This document shows positions 1 through 8,289 of a stretch of 64,000 nt of DNA, one piece after another. How positions within the stretch are numbered: the first letter of the stretch is position 1; every line of letters starts with the position of its first letter. The DNA is from VRUE01 sp963814915 (lineage in GTDB: Bacteria > Actinomycetota > Thermoleophilia > Solirubrobacterales > 70-9), in NCBI GenBank assembly GCA_963814915.1, contig CAWFEI010000014.1, positions 67,714 through 131,713 on the forward strand. Reading direction: 5' to 3'. A program made the translations under genes and the position numbers. The notes beneath the pieces were generated by a model. The model worked only from the letters and a program-made list of their open reading frames with translations, was not told where the DNA came from and made no database searches.

Positions 1-2
1 AC

Positions 3-797
3 TATCTCGCCTACGTTCCCTTCGAGGCGATCTGGCCGTGGGGCGGCAGCTGGGACGACCTGCCGGCGGCTCACGGCGCGGCGGTCGGCTTCGATCTGCT
101 CGCCTTCGCGCTGTTGATCTGGCTCGGCCTTCGCATCCGGCCCGGCCCGGCGGGTCGCAAGCTCGCCGCAACCCTCGCCTTCGGCTGGGCGGCCTATCCG
201 TACACCGCCTACGCCCTGGAGTCGAACTCCAACGACACGCTGGTCGCGGCGCTGCTCGTCGCCGTGTTGCTCGCTCTGGCCCGTCCCGCGGCCCGCGGCG
301 CCCTAGCCGCGCTCGCGACCCTGACCAAGTTCGCACCGTTGCTGCTTCTGCCGATGCTGGCCACCCACCGCGCCCGGCCTAGAACGGTCATTGTCTTTGC
401 GACGGCCTTTCTGGCAACGGCGTCCCTCCTGCTCGTCTGGCCCGCGCTCGACCCGGGCCTCCACACCGTCTACGAGAGAACGATCGCCTACCAGGCCGAC
501 CGCGCCTCGCCGTTCAGCCTCTGGGGTCAGGTGAGTGGGCTGGAGCCGCTGCGGATCGGCCTCCTGTCCGCCACCGGCCTGATGGCACTGGCGTTCGCCA
601 TTTGGCCCCGCCGCAAGTCGTTGGTCCAGGTAGCCGCCCTGGGCGCCGCCCTGCTCATCGCCCTGCAGCTAACCGCCCAGCACTGGTTCTACCTCTACAT
701 CGTCTGGTTCTACCCACTGCTCCTCGTAGCGTTGATGTCGACCAAGGAGGACGAGCTGTCCCCCGCCGCTACGCACCAAGAGGAGCGGGCACCATGA
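3..797 (+). CDS. GT-C-like polytopic membrane protein (5' truncated)
   Basis: The gene enters from the left edge in an open frame and ends at TGA 795-797, so the N-terminus is missing. The visible ~264 residues are mostly hydrophobic helices separated by short loops (for example a run at 135-170 and a C-terminal helix around FYLYIVWFYPLLLVAL). The loop SNSNDTLVAALL followed by a Thr-Lys-Phe-Ala-Pro segment resembles DUF2029/GT87-type polyprenol-dependent mannosyltransferases, and the gene at 51459-52520 has the same general pattern. The role would be sugar transfer from a lipid carrier at the outer membrane face, but the catalytic N-terminal loop is outside the window. The 3' end overlaps the convergent phosphodiesterase gene by 29 bp. 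Confidence 0.6.
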   Translation, partial: YLAYVPFEAIWPWGGSWDDLPAAHGAAVGFDLLAFALLIWLGLRIRPGPAGRKLAATLAFGWAAYPYTAYALESNSNDTLVAALLVAVLLALARPAARGALAALATLTKFAPLLLLPMLATHRARPRTVIVFATAFLATASLLLVWPALDPGLHTVYERTIAYQADRASPFSLWGQVSGLEPLRIGLLSATGLMALAFAIWPRRKSLVQVAALGAALLIALQLTAQHWFYLYIVWFYPLLLVALMSTKEDELSPAATHQEERAP

Positions 798-1548
798 TCG
801 ACTCGATCGAGTCGGCCAGTCCCCGCTCGTTGACCTCGACCGCGGCGCCCATCACCCAGACGTCCTCCTCCGCGGTCTCGAACCTGACCGGCATCTGCGT
901 GGTCATCCCCTCCAGCACCTGAGCCGGCTTGACCCCGAGCACACTGGTGCGCGACCCGGTCATGCCGACGTCGGAGATGTGCGCGGTGCCGCCGGGAAGG
1001 ACGCGCGCGTCGGCGGTCGGGACGTGGGTGTGGGTGCCGAAGACGGCGGCGACCCGGCCGTCGAGATGCCACCCGATCGCGACCTTCTCGCTGCTCACTT
1101 CGGCATGGAAGTCGACGACCGCGCAGTCGACGTCGATTCGCTCGAGGATCGCGTCGACCTCGTGGAACGGCAGTCGCGCGACCCGCAGGCCGATCGCGCC
1201 GCTGAGGTTGATCACCCCGACCCGCATTCCGCCGGCCTCGACCACGAGGTGGCCCTTGCCGGGATTGGCGTGCGGGTAGTTGGCCGGGCGGATCACGCGC
1301 TCGGCACCGTCGAGGAACTCGTATGCCTCGCGGTGGCGGTAGACGTGGTTGCCGGTCGTGATCACGTCGCAGCCGGATGCGAACAGGTCCTTCGCGGTCT
1401 TCTCGGTGATCCCCATTCCCCCGGCGGAGTTCTCGCCGTTGACGACAACCAGGTCGGGCGCGTGGCGCTCGCGAAGCAGCGGCATCGTCGCCTCGAGCCC
1501 GCGGCGACCCGGCTTGCCGACCACGTCGCCGATAAAGAGGACCTTCAT
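769..1548 (-). CDS. YmdB-family metallophosphoesterase
   Basis: A 259-residue cytosolic protein of the TIGR00282/YmdB family, whose characterised members hydrolyse 2',3'-cyclic nucleotides. Metal-binding motifs appear in family order: GDVVGKPGR at the N-terminus, NGENSAGG near residue 38, TTGNHVYRH near 64, DFHAE near 148, GTHTHVPTAD near 170 and DVGMTG near 190. Length matches the family (about 260). It starts at ATG 1546-1548. It lies 23 bp downstream of the ABC exporter genes on the same strand and may be read with them. The cyclic-nucleotide substrate is inferred from the family. Confidence 0.88.
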   Translation of the reverse strand: MKVLFIGDVVGKPGRRGLEATMPLLRERHAPDLVVVNGENSAGGMGITEKTAKDLFASGCDVITTGNHVYRHREAYEFLDGAERVIRPANYPHANPGKGHLVVEAGGMRVGVINLSGAIGLRVARLPFHEVDAILERIDVDCAVVDFHAEVSSEKVAIGWHLDGRVAAVFGTHTHVPTADARVLPGGTAHISDVGMTGSRTSVLGVKPAQVLEGMTTQMPVRFETAEEDVWVMGAAVEVNERGLADSIESIMVPAPLGA

Positions 1549-1571
1549 GCGGTGACCCTACCCCGAGATCG

Positions 1572-2921
1572 CTACACGGAGCCGAAGCGACGCAGGGCGA
1601 AGCGGGCGAGGGCGGCGTAGGCGGCGATCAGGATCCCCAGGTGCAGGAGCGGCGCGCCGATCCCCGGGCCCGCCGGGTCGAGCGCGGCGGTCATCGCCTG
1701 CAGGGCGGGCTTGAACGGGAAGGCGGCGGTGAGCAAGCGGATCCCGTCGTAGAGCCCCGAGCCGACCGCGCCTGAGGGAACGAGCGAGAGCAGAGCGACC
1801 GGCAGGGAGACCATGAAGGCGAGCAGCGAGACCGAGCGGACGTCCCGCGCGGCCGCCCCGAGCGCCGCCCCGGCCGCCCCGAGCGCCGCGGCCCCGGCCA
1901 GGATCGCGGCCAGCCAGAGGCCGAACCGCCCCCACTCGAGGCTGACGAACAGCTGGACCCCGGCGAGCATCAGGAGGGTGACCCCGAGGCCGACCATGAC
2001 CCCGAGGCCGACCTTCTCGACGATCAGCGCGGTGCGCGAGACGAGCCCGGCGCCGAGCCTGGCGAACGTGTTCTCCTCGCGCTCGAGCGCGAGCGACCCG
2101 GCGACGAGGAGCAGGGTGACGAAGGTCAGCGTCAGCGTCGCGGCGACGGCGACGGCGAAGACGTCCAGCGGCGGCGTCGGCGCGCTGACCGTCCGCTTGT
2201 CGACGGCGATCGGCTGAGCCAGGCGGTCGATCAGCGGCGCCGCCACGTCGAGGTTGTCGCGGGCGAGGGTGGCGAAGCGGATCACCCGGTCGAGCTCGGC
2301 GCGCTGGGCTTCCGGAACGTCCGGTCGCAGCGACTGCAGAATCGACGCAACCGCGCGCAGGCCGAGGATTTCGATCGATTGGCCGAGCACGTCGAAGTCG
2401 CCGCCGTCGACGACCAGGTTGAGGTACCGGCCGCCTTCCTTGGCGATCTGGCGGGCGATGAAGAGGTTTGCCTGAGCGAGCAGCGCCGTGATCCGGTCGT
2501 CGACCACGCGTGCCTTGAGTGGGTCCTCCTCGTTGACGATCACCTCGACTTCGGGCGTTTCGGGGTTAAGCGTGGAGAGCGAGTTGAGCCGGTCGATCAG
2601 GTCGGCGGGCAGCACCAGCGCGGCCAGCACCTCGCCTTCGCGCACCTTCTCTTCCGCCGCCGCGCGGCTGCCGACGTCGACGCACTCGACCTGACGGCAG
2701 ATCCGCTCGTCCACCCCGACCGCGGGCAGCTTGCCGTTGCCGCCGGCGATCCGCGCCCCGGCGGGGATCTCGTTGAGGAAGGCGACGCGGGGCTTGCTCG
2801 GTTCGCGCGAGATCGCGAACCCGATCAGGAGCGCGATCAGCACCGGGTAGGCGATCAGCAGCACAGCCTGCAGCGGCGAGCGCCGCAAAATCTGCAGGTC
2901 CTTGAACAACAGCCAGCGCAT
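1572..2921 (-). CDS. ABC-2 type transporter permease
   Basis: A 449-residue membrane subunit of an ABC exporter. It has one N-terminal helix (residues ~15-38), a long extracytoplasmic region (~40-270) and a C-terminal block of five or six helices (~275-445), the ABC2_membrane_3 (YhaP/NatB-like) architecture. A longer upstream frame exists, but ATG 2919-2921 is chosen because it overlaps the ATPase stop codon (ATGA, translational coupling) and gives the usual charged start MRWLLFKDL before the first helix. The substrate cannot be read from the sequence. Confidence 0.82.
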   Translation of the reverse strand: MRWLLFKDLQILRRSPLQAVLLIAYPVLIALLIGFAISREPSKPRVAFLNEIPAGARIAGGNGKLPAVGVDERICRQVECVDVGSRAAAEEKVREGEVLAALVLPADLIDRLNSLSTLNPETPEVEVIVNEEDPLKARVVDDRITALLAQANLFIARQIAKEGGRYLNLVVDGGDFDVLGQSIEILGLRAVASILQSLRPDVPEAQRAELDRVIRFATLARDNLDVAAPLIDRLAQPIAVDKRTVSAPTPPLDVFAVAVAATLTLTFVTLLLVAGSLALEREENTFARLGAGLVSRTALIVEKVGLGVMVGLGVTLLMLAGVQLFVSLEWGRFGLWLAAILAGAAALGAAGAALGAAARDVRSVSLLAFMVSLPVALLSLVPSGAVGSGLYDGIRLLTAAFPFKPALQAMTAALDPAGPGIGAPLLHLGILIAAYAALARFALRRFGSV

Positions 2922-3625
2922 CAGTGCCCTCGGTGCTGGAGGTAAGCGATGAACGCGGTCTCGAAGTCGCCTTCCGCTTCCGCGGGTGCCTCGCGGCGCA
3001 CGGTCTCCCGCAGCTGCTCCGCCGACCCGTCGAAGAGGCCCTCGCCGTCGGCGAGGACGAGCATCCGCTGTCCGTAGCGCTCGGCCTCCTGGATGTCGTG
3101 GGTCGAGAAGACGACGCTCGTGCCGCGCCCGGCCAGCGCGCCGATGAACTCCCACAGCCGCGCCCGCTGTCGCGGGTCGAGCCCGACGCTGGGCTCGTCG
3201 AGCAGCAGCACGGCCGGCTGCGCCAGCAAGCCGATCGCGATGTTGATCCGCTGCTGGTTGCCGCCGGAGAGCCGCGCGACCATCTCGTCGCGGCGCGGCT
3301 TGAGGCCGGTCAGCTCCAGCATCTCGGCCACCGACCGATGGGGGTCGGCGCGCCCCTCGAGCCGCGCGAACAGCAGCAGGTTCTCCTCAACGGTAAGCCG
3401 CCGGTACAGCGCCGCCTGCTGCGGCACCCAGCCGACGTCCCCGTTAGGCGAGTCCACCGTCCCCCCATCGGGCTTCAAAGTCCCCGCAAGAATCGAAAGT
3501 AGCGTCGTCTTCCCAGCCCCATTAGGCCCGATCACAGCCACAAGCTCCCCAGGCTCCGCCGAAAAGTCGACCCCTTTCAATGCTTCGCGCGCCCCGTATT
3601 GCTTGGTCACCCCCCGCGCCTCCAT
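2921..3625 (-). CDS. ABC transporter ATP-binding protein
   Basis: A 234-residue nucleotide-binding subunit. Visible motifs are Walker A GPNGAGKTT (~residue 33), a Q-loop at WVPQQ, the signature LSGGNQQR, Walker B VLLLDEPS and the H-loop STHD. It partners the permease directly downstream, with stop and start codons overlapping by 4 nt. It belongs to the CcmA/NatA type that pairs with ABC-2 permeases for export of drugs, lipids or polysaccharides. Nothing here identifies the substrate. A long inverted repeat lies immediately upstream (3643-3726). Confidence 0.93.
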   Translation of the reverse strand: MEARGVTKQYGAREALKGVDFSAEPGELVAVIGPNGAGKTTLLSILAGTLKPDGGTVDSPNGDVGWVPQQAALYRRLTVEENLLLFARLEGRADPHRSVAEMLELTGLKPRRDEMVARLSGGNQQRINIAIGLLAQPAVLLLDEPSVGLDPRQRARLWEFIGALAGRGTSVVFSTHDIQEAERYGQRMLVLADGEGLFDGSAEQLRETVRREAPAEAEGDFETAFIAYLQHRGH

Positions 3626-3642
3626 CGACCGAACCGTACTGA

Positions 3643-3726
3643 GGACGGATGGGGATACCCCCGGACGGGCGGATACTCAGAGCGAGCGAAGCGAGCGAGT
3701 CCGGCCGGGGGTATCCCCATCCGTCC
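3643..3726. repeat. Long intergenic inverted repeat (22-bp perfect arms)
   Basis: Positions 3643-3664 and 3705-3726 are exact reverse complements over 22 bp. The 40-nt centre carries a second symmetric segment (3677-3700) built of GAGCGA/GCGAGC units. The element fills the gap between the divergent ABC ATPase and hemB genes, so it lies where both promoters should be. It has no T-tract on either side, so a simple terminator is unlikely. It could form a stable hairpin or be a dispersed repeat. Confidence 0.8.
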
Positions 3727-3742
3727 CCTTAGAATCGACCCG

Positions 3743-4714
3743 ATGCAGTTCCCAAGCACCCGCATGCGGCGGTTACGCCGCACCGAGACCCTGCGCGGCC
3801 TGGTCCGCGAGACCGACCTCTCGGCGTCGCAGTTGATCCAGCCGGTCTTCGTCGTCGCCGGCGAGGGAGTGCGCGAGGAGGTCGAGTCGATGCCCGGAAT
3901 CGAGCGCTTCTCGATCTCCGAGCTGGTCGGGGAGGCGACCGAGATCGCCAGCGCGGGGGTCGGCGCGATCCTGCTCTTCGGAGTCCCCGCCGCCAAGGAC
4001 GAGACCGGCTCGGGGGCCTACGACGACGAGGGCGTCGTGCAGATGGCGGTGCGGGCGCTGAAGGAGGCCCACCCGGAACTGACCGTGATCACCGACGTCT
4101 GTCTCTGCGAGTACACCTCGCACGGCCACTGCGGCTTCCTCCGCGACGGCGAGGTCGACAACGACCTGACGATCGAGCTGCTCGCCAAAACCGCGATCTC
4201 CCACGCTGAGGCCGGCGCGGACGCGGTTGCGCCGAGCGACATGATGGACGGCAGGGTCGGGACGATCCGCCACCAGCTCGACGAGGAGGGCCACTCGGGC
4301 ACCCCGATCATCGCCTACAGCGCCAAGTACGCCTCGGCCTTCTACGGGCCGTTCCGCGATGCCGCCGAGTCGACCCCTGAGTTCGGCGACCGGCGCGGCT
4401 ACCAGCTCGACCCGGCCAACGCCGAGGAGGCGGTGCGCGAGGCGCAGCTCGACCTCGACGAGGGCGCCGACATGCTGATGGTCAAGCCGGCGACGCCCTA
4501 CCTCGACGTCGTCCGCAGGGTCAAGCAGGAGACCGCCGCACCGCTCGCCGCCTACCATGTCTCCGGCGAGTACTCGATGCTGAAGGCGGCAGCCGTCAAC
4601 GGCTGGATCGACGAGCGCGCCGCGGTGCTCGAGACGCTGACCTCGATCCGCCGTGCCGGCGCCGACGCGATCGTCACCTACTACGCGAAGGAGGCCGCGG
4701 AATGGCTTCGGTGA
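3743..4714 (+). CDS. hemB: Delta-aminolevulinic acid dehydratase (porphobilinogen synthase)
   Basis: Condenses two 5-aminolevulinate molecules to porphobilinogen in tetrapyrrole synthesis. The 323-residue length is standard. The active-site zinc cysteines sit in DVCLCEYTSHGHCG, and the two catalytic lysines are in YSAKYASAFYGPF and LMVKPATPYLD. The frame is open further upstream, but ATG 3743 gives the family start MQFPSTRMRRLR and avoids translating the inverted repeat. First gene of a heme operon: the next gene starts inside its last 13 bp, followed by hemL. Confidence 0.97.
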   Translation: MQFPSTRMRRLRRTETLRGLVRETDLSASQLIQPVFVVAGEGVREEVESMPGIERFSISELVGEATEIASAGVGAILLFGVPAAKDETGSGAYDDEGVVQMAVRALKEAHPELTVITDVCLCEYTSHGHCGFLRDGEVDNDLTIELLAKTAISHAEAGADAVAPSDMMDGRVGTIRHQLDEEGHSGTPIIAYSAKYASAFYGPFRDAAESTPEFGDRRGYQLDPANAEEAVREAQLDLDEGADMLMVKPATPYLDVVRRVKQETAAPLAAYHVSGEYSMLKAAAVNGWIDERAAVLETLTSIRRAGADAIVTYYAKEAAEWLR

Positions 4715-5787
4715 AGGTCCCACAGTCCAAGGCCCGCAGCCGCAAGGACGGCGCCGCGATCCCCCTGGACGAGACCGACAAGCGGCTGATGAACCTGCTG
4801 CAGTCGAGCTTCCCGCTCGATCCCGAGCCGTTCGCCCTCGTCGCCGCGGAGGCCGAGCTCGAGCTCGACGACGTGCTCGCCCGCACCCGCCGCCTGCTCG
4901 AGGGCCGAATCATCCGCGAGATCACGCCGATCTTCGACACGCGCACGCTCGGCTACGAGTCGATGCTGGTCGCCGCCAAAGTCGACGCCGAGAACCCCCA
5001 GCGCGCGGCCGCCGCGGTCAATGCTCACCCGGGCGTATCGCACAACTACCTGCGCACGCACGACTTCAACCTCTGGTTCACGATCGCCGTGCCGCCCGAC
5101 TCGGAGCTGGGCATGGCGGGGACGCTCGAGGCGCTGATGCGGGAGACCGGCGCGGAGTCGATGCGCGAGCTGCCCACGCTGACCCTGTTCAAGATCAACA
5201 TGAACCTGGAGATGGAGAAGGGCACCGACGCGCTCGCCGCGGCGGTGGAGGCCGCCCCGCCCCGCGAGCTGGAAGCACAGCCCTACGACGAGGTCGACAT
5301 CGCCACGATCCGCGCCATGCAGGGCCCGATGGAGGCCGTCGAGCGCCCCTACGACGCCGCCGCGAAGGAGCTCGGAATCTCGACCGAGGAGCTGCTCGCC
5401 AGGCTGGGGGCGTTGGTCGACCGCAAGTTGCTGCGCCGCGTCGCGGCGATCCTCTTCCACCGTCGCGCCGGCTTCTCCGCCAACGGCATGGGCGTCTGGA
5501 AGGTGCCCGAGGAGGAGATCCTCACGACCGGGCGCCGGATGGCGTCCTTCCGCGGCATCTCTCACTGCTACCAGCGGCCGACCTACGAGGACTGGCCCTA
5601 CAGCGTCTTCACGATGGCCCACGGCCGCTCGAAGGAGGAGTGCGACGCGATCCTCGACTCGATCGCGGCCGAGTGCGGAATGGGGCCCGACGATCGAGCC
5701 ACCCTCTACTCGTCGACCGAGTACAAGAAGATCCGCCTGCACTACTTCACCCCTGACTACGAGCAATGGGAAGCTGAACACAGATGA
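4702..5787 (+). CDS. Siroheme decarboxylase-like AhbA-AhbB fusion (Lrp/AsnC fold)
   Basis: A 361-residue protein made of two Lrp/AsnC-like halves, roughly residues 20-165 and 185-350, each an HTH-like segment plus a ligand-binding alpha/beta domain. The halves carry the AhbA/B (NirDLGH) family signatures: VSHNYLRTHDFNLWFT in the first, and ISHCYQRP followed by WPYSVFTMAHGR in the second. In sulfate reducers and archaea the AhbA-AhbB heterodimer decarboxylates siroheme to didecarboxysiroheme, and NirDL-type relatives act in heme d1 synthesis. The position between hemB and hemL, overlapping hemB by 13 bp, supports a tetrapyrrole role. Enzymatic activity is inferred; a heme-responsive regulator is the alternative. 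Confidence 0.8.
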   Translation: MASVKVPQSKARSRKDGAAIPLDETDKRLMNLLQSSFPLDPEPFALVAAEAELELDDVLARTRRLLEGRIIREITPIFDTRTLGYESMLVAAKVDAENPQRAAAAVNAHPGVSHNYLRTHDFNLWFTIAVPPDSELGMAGTLEALMRETGAESMRELPTLTLFKINMNLEMEKGTDALAAAVEAAPPRELEAQPYDEVDIATIRAMQGPMEAVERPYDAAAKELGISTEELLARLGALVDRKLLRRVAAILFHRRAGFSANGMGVWKVPEEEILTTGRRMASFRGISHCYQRPTYEDWPYSVFTMAHGRSKEECDAILDSIAAECGMGPDDRATLYSSTEYKKIRLHYFTPDYEQWEAEHR

Positions 5788-5803
5788 GCGTCGGCTCGGC
5801 GAT

Positions 5804-7072
5804 TTGACCCGGTCCTCCGAGCTATACGAACGCGCGGTGCGAGTCCTCCCGGGCGGGGTGAACTCCCCCGTGCGGGCGATGCGGCAGATCGGCCGCGAGC
5901 CGATCTTCGTCGAGCGCGGCGAAGGCTGCGAGCTGGTCGACGCCGACGGCAACCGCTACGTCGACTGGGTCTGCTCGTGGGGCCCGCTGATCCTCGGCCA
6001 CGCCGACCCCGAGACGATCGCCGCGGTCGGCGAGGCGGCGGCGCGCGGGACGAGCTTCGGGGCCGCTACCGAGGCCGAGGTCGAGCTGGCCGAGGAGGTC
6101 GCCGACCGCATCCCCTCGGTCGAGATGCTGCGCATGACGAGCTCCGGCACCGAGGCGGCGATGAGCGCGATCCGTCTCGTCCGCGCCGCGACCGGGCGCG
6201 AGGTCGTGGTCAAGTTCGCCGGCGCCTACCACGGGCATTCCGACGGGCTGCTCGCCGAGGCGGGCTCGGGCCTGGCGACGCTCGCGATTCCGGGCAGCCC
6301 CGGGGTGAGCGCGGCGCAGACGGCCGGCACGGTGGTCGTGCCGTGGAACGACCGCGAGGCGGTCGCCCGGGCGCTCGACGAGTACCCCGTGGCCGCCCTG
6401 GTCGCGGAGCCGCTGCCGGCCAACATGGGAGTCGTCCCGCCTGCCGAGGGCTTCCTCGAGTTCCTCCGCGCGGCGAGCGCCGAGGCGGGTGCCCTGCTGG
6501 TGTTCGACGAGGTGATCAGCGGTTTCCGCGTCGCGCGGGGGGGCGCGCAACAGCTTTACGGCGTCGAACCGGACCTGACCGTGCTCGGCAAGGTGCTCGG
6601 CGGCGGTTTGCCCGCCGCGGCCTTCGGCGGCCCGGCGGAGACGATGCGGCTGCTCGCCCCGGCGGGGGAGGTCTACCAAGCGGGGACGCTGTCGGGAAAT
6701 CCGCTCGCGGTCGCCGCCGGGATGGCGACGCTGCGCCGCCTCGACGCCGCCGCCTACGAGCGGCTCGCGGCGTTGACCGAGCAGCTCGCGGGAGGGCTCG
6801 CCGAGCTCGCCGCCGGCCGGCCGCTGCAGATCGCCTCCGCGCCCGGCCTGCTGACCCTCTTCTTCAGCGCCGAGCCGGTGACCGACTTCGCCGCCGCTGC
6901 CGCCTGCGACCTTGACGCCCACGCGCGCTTCTGCCGCGCGATGCTCGAGCGCGGCATCTACCCGCCACCGTCGCAGTTCGAGGCCTGGTTCGTCTCGCTC
7001 GCCCACGACGAGGCGGCGATCGAGCGCACCCTCGAAGCCGCCGGCGATTCGCTCGAGGAGGCGCTGGCGTGA
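5804..7072 (+). CDS. hemL: Glutamate-1-semialdehyde 2,1-aminomutase
   Basis: PLP enzyme that converts glutamate-1-semialdehyde to 5-aminolevulinate in the C5 pathway, supplying the substrate of HemB. The 422-residue length is typical. The N-terminal motif VLPGGVNSPVR, the PLP-contact SSGTEA, the FDEVISGFR segment and the Schiff-base lysine in LGKVLGGGLP are all present. The start is TTG 5804, 16 bp after the AhbAB-like stop; an ATG at 5784 is out of frame. The order hemB-ahb-hemL keeps early tetrapyrrole steps in one transcript. Confidence 0.95.
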   Translation: MTRSSELYERAVRVLPGGVNSPVRAMRQIGREPIFVERGEGCELVDADGNRYVDWVCSWGPLILGHADPETIAAVGEAAARGTSFGAATEAEVELAEEVADRIPSVEMLRMTSSGTEAAMSAIRLVRAATGREVVVKFAGAYHGHSDGLLAEAGSGLATLAIPGSPGVSAAQTAGTVVVPWNDREAVARALDEYPVAALVAEPLPANMGVVPPAEGFLEFLRAASAEAGALLVFDEVISGFRVARGGAQQLYGVEPDLTVLGKVLGGGLPAAAFGGPAETMRLLAPAGEVYQAGTLSGNPLAVAAGMATLRRLDAAAYERLAALTEQLAGGLAELAAGRPLQIASAPGLLTLFFSAEPVTDFAAAAACDLDAHARFCRAMLERGIYPPPSQFEAWFVSLAHDEAAIERTLEAAGDSLEEALA

Positions 7073-7464
7073 GCGCCGCCACGGCGTTGGGCGAGCTGGC
7101 CGACCGGCTGCGCGATGAGGAGTCGCCGATATCGCCGCACGTCGTGGAGCCCGGCGAGGATCTGGCGTTCGCCGTCCCCGGCGAGCGCGCCCCGGTGATC
7201 GAGGCGGTCCGCGAGGGTTACCTCCTCCACTACGGCGAGCCCCGTCTGCTCGCCGGCCACGACGCAGACCTCGCCCTGCTCGCCGGCGACTATCTCTACG
7301 CGCTCGGCATCGAGCGCCTCGCCGCGATTGGCGACACCGAGGCCGTCAAACGCCTCGCCGACCTGATCAGTGCTTCCGCCCAGTGCCATGCCGAAGGCGA
7401 CATCGACGACCTGGAGCCACTCTGGAAGACCGTGGTGAACGAAATATCCCGATCGCGGGAGTGA
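7069..7464 (+). CDS. Conserved hypothetical protein, last gene of heme operon
   Basis: A 131-residue soluble protein whose GTG start overlaps the hemL stop (GTGA), so it is probably translated with hemL. I do not recognise a named family. The stretch LLAGDYLYALGIERLA followed by GDTEAVKRLADLI resembles a short piece of an all-alpha polyprenyl-synthase fold, but the DDxxD motifs are absent, so catalytic prenyltransferase activity is unlikely. Codon use matches the neighbours. It ends in an inverted repeat shared with the convergent gene. Confidence 0.65.
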   Translation: MSAATALGELADRLRDEESPISPHVVEPGEDLAFAVPGERAPVIEAVREGYLLHYGEPRLLAGHDADLALLAGDYLYALGIERLAAIGDTEAVKRLADLISASAQCHAEGDIDDLEPLWKTVVNEISRSRE

Positions 7465-7514
7465 GAGGCGTTCCGACCAAAGCAGTTCAAGGACGCAGGA
7501 AAGGACGCCTCTCA
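7462..7514. terminator. Bidirectional terminator-like inverted repeat
   Basis: Perfect 10-bp arms at 7462-7471 and 7505-7514 (TGAGAGGCGT and its complement) with a 33-nt loop. Each arm includes the stop codon of one of the two convergent genes (7464 and 7512). The placement suggests a shared transcription end. No U-tract follows, so intrinsic termination is uncertain. Confidence 0.5.
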
Positions 7515-8288
7515 GCGGACCTTGCAGTCCCTGATCAATGTGCTGGTCACGTGGCTGCCGCCGGCGAAGCCGAAGTTGGCCCGCGCGAAGGGGTAGACCG
7601 CGCCCGGGAACCCGTCCGGCGCGGCGCAGCCGGCGCTGACGTAGCTGTGCTTGCGGCCCTTGTACCTGTAGACCCGCTTCAGCTTCATGTCGAAGTGGGT
7701 CACGTAGGCCCACTTGCGTGCCGCCTTGGGCAGGAACGTCTTGATCACCGTGCCGAATTCACCGCCCGTTTCGACGATCTTGAAGTTGAGGACGAAGGCA
7801 GACGGCGGCTTGCGGCCGTAGACCTGGGCGAGCAGGCGACGGTTGCCACCCGATCGCTTCGCGTGAAAGACCAGCAGCGGGCCCTTGAAGGTGAACGGCG
7901 GCTGGTTGGGCAGGTGGACGCGGACCTGGACATGGCCGTGGCCGACGATCGCGGTGCGGCAGATCCGCTTCGCGGCCGAGATCGTCGCCGGCTGAATCTT
8001 GCGGATCCGGCAGCTGGGCAGGCCGCGGTCGAAGATCCGACCCGCGTGGTTGATCCCGATCGCGATCGTGCGCAGCTGCGGCGGCGGGTCGGCGCCGTCG
8101 GCGGCCTTGAAGGTGCTGTCGACGCTGACGGCGACCGGCGCGAGACCGGTGCGGGGGAGGGAGCGCGGGGAGATCCCGCCGTCGAAGTTGACGATCACGC
8201 CGTCCTGCTTCTGTACCTCCGCTTGTGCCACCGCGGCGACGCCGATGGCTACCAGCAGCGCCGCCGCGATCAGCCCCAGTCGCCGCAA
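7512..8288 (-). CDS. Secreted four-cysteine paralogue family, member 1
   Basis: A 258-residue protein with an N-terminal signal sequence ending near AVAQA-E and no other membrane segment. It belongs to a family with four more members in this window (18686, 19507, 32576, 33548). Shared marks: a GLPxC motif followed ~17-22 residues later by C-x-x-(A/T)-I-(V/L)-G (here GLPSC and CRTAIVG), a PLLVFH/N segment, a Tyr-rich SYVSAGC near the C-terminus and a final C-K-V-R. The four conserved cysteines suggest two extracytoplasmic disulfides. Function unknown. It lies 1 bp from the next minus-strand gene and downstream of an MMPL transporter. Confidence 0.75.
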   Translation of the reverse strand: MRRLGLIAAALLVAIGVAAVAQAEVQKQDGVIVNFDGGISPRSLPRTGLAPVAVSVDSTFKAADGADPPPQLRTIAIGINHAGRIFDRGLPSCRIRKIQPATISAAKRICRTAIVGHGHVQVRVHLPNQPPFTFKGPLLVFHAKRSGGNRRLLAQVYGRKPPSAFVLNFKIVETGGEFGTVIKTFLPKAARKWAYVTHFDMKLKRVYRYKGRKHSYVSAGCAAPDGFPGAVYPFARANFGFAGGSHVTSTLIRDCKVR

Positions 8289-8289
8289 C

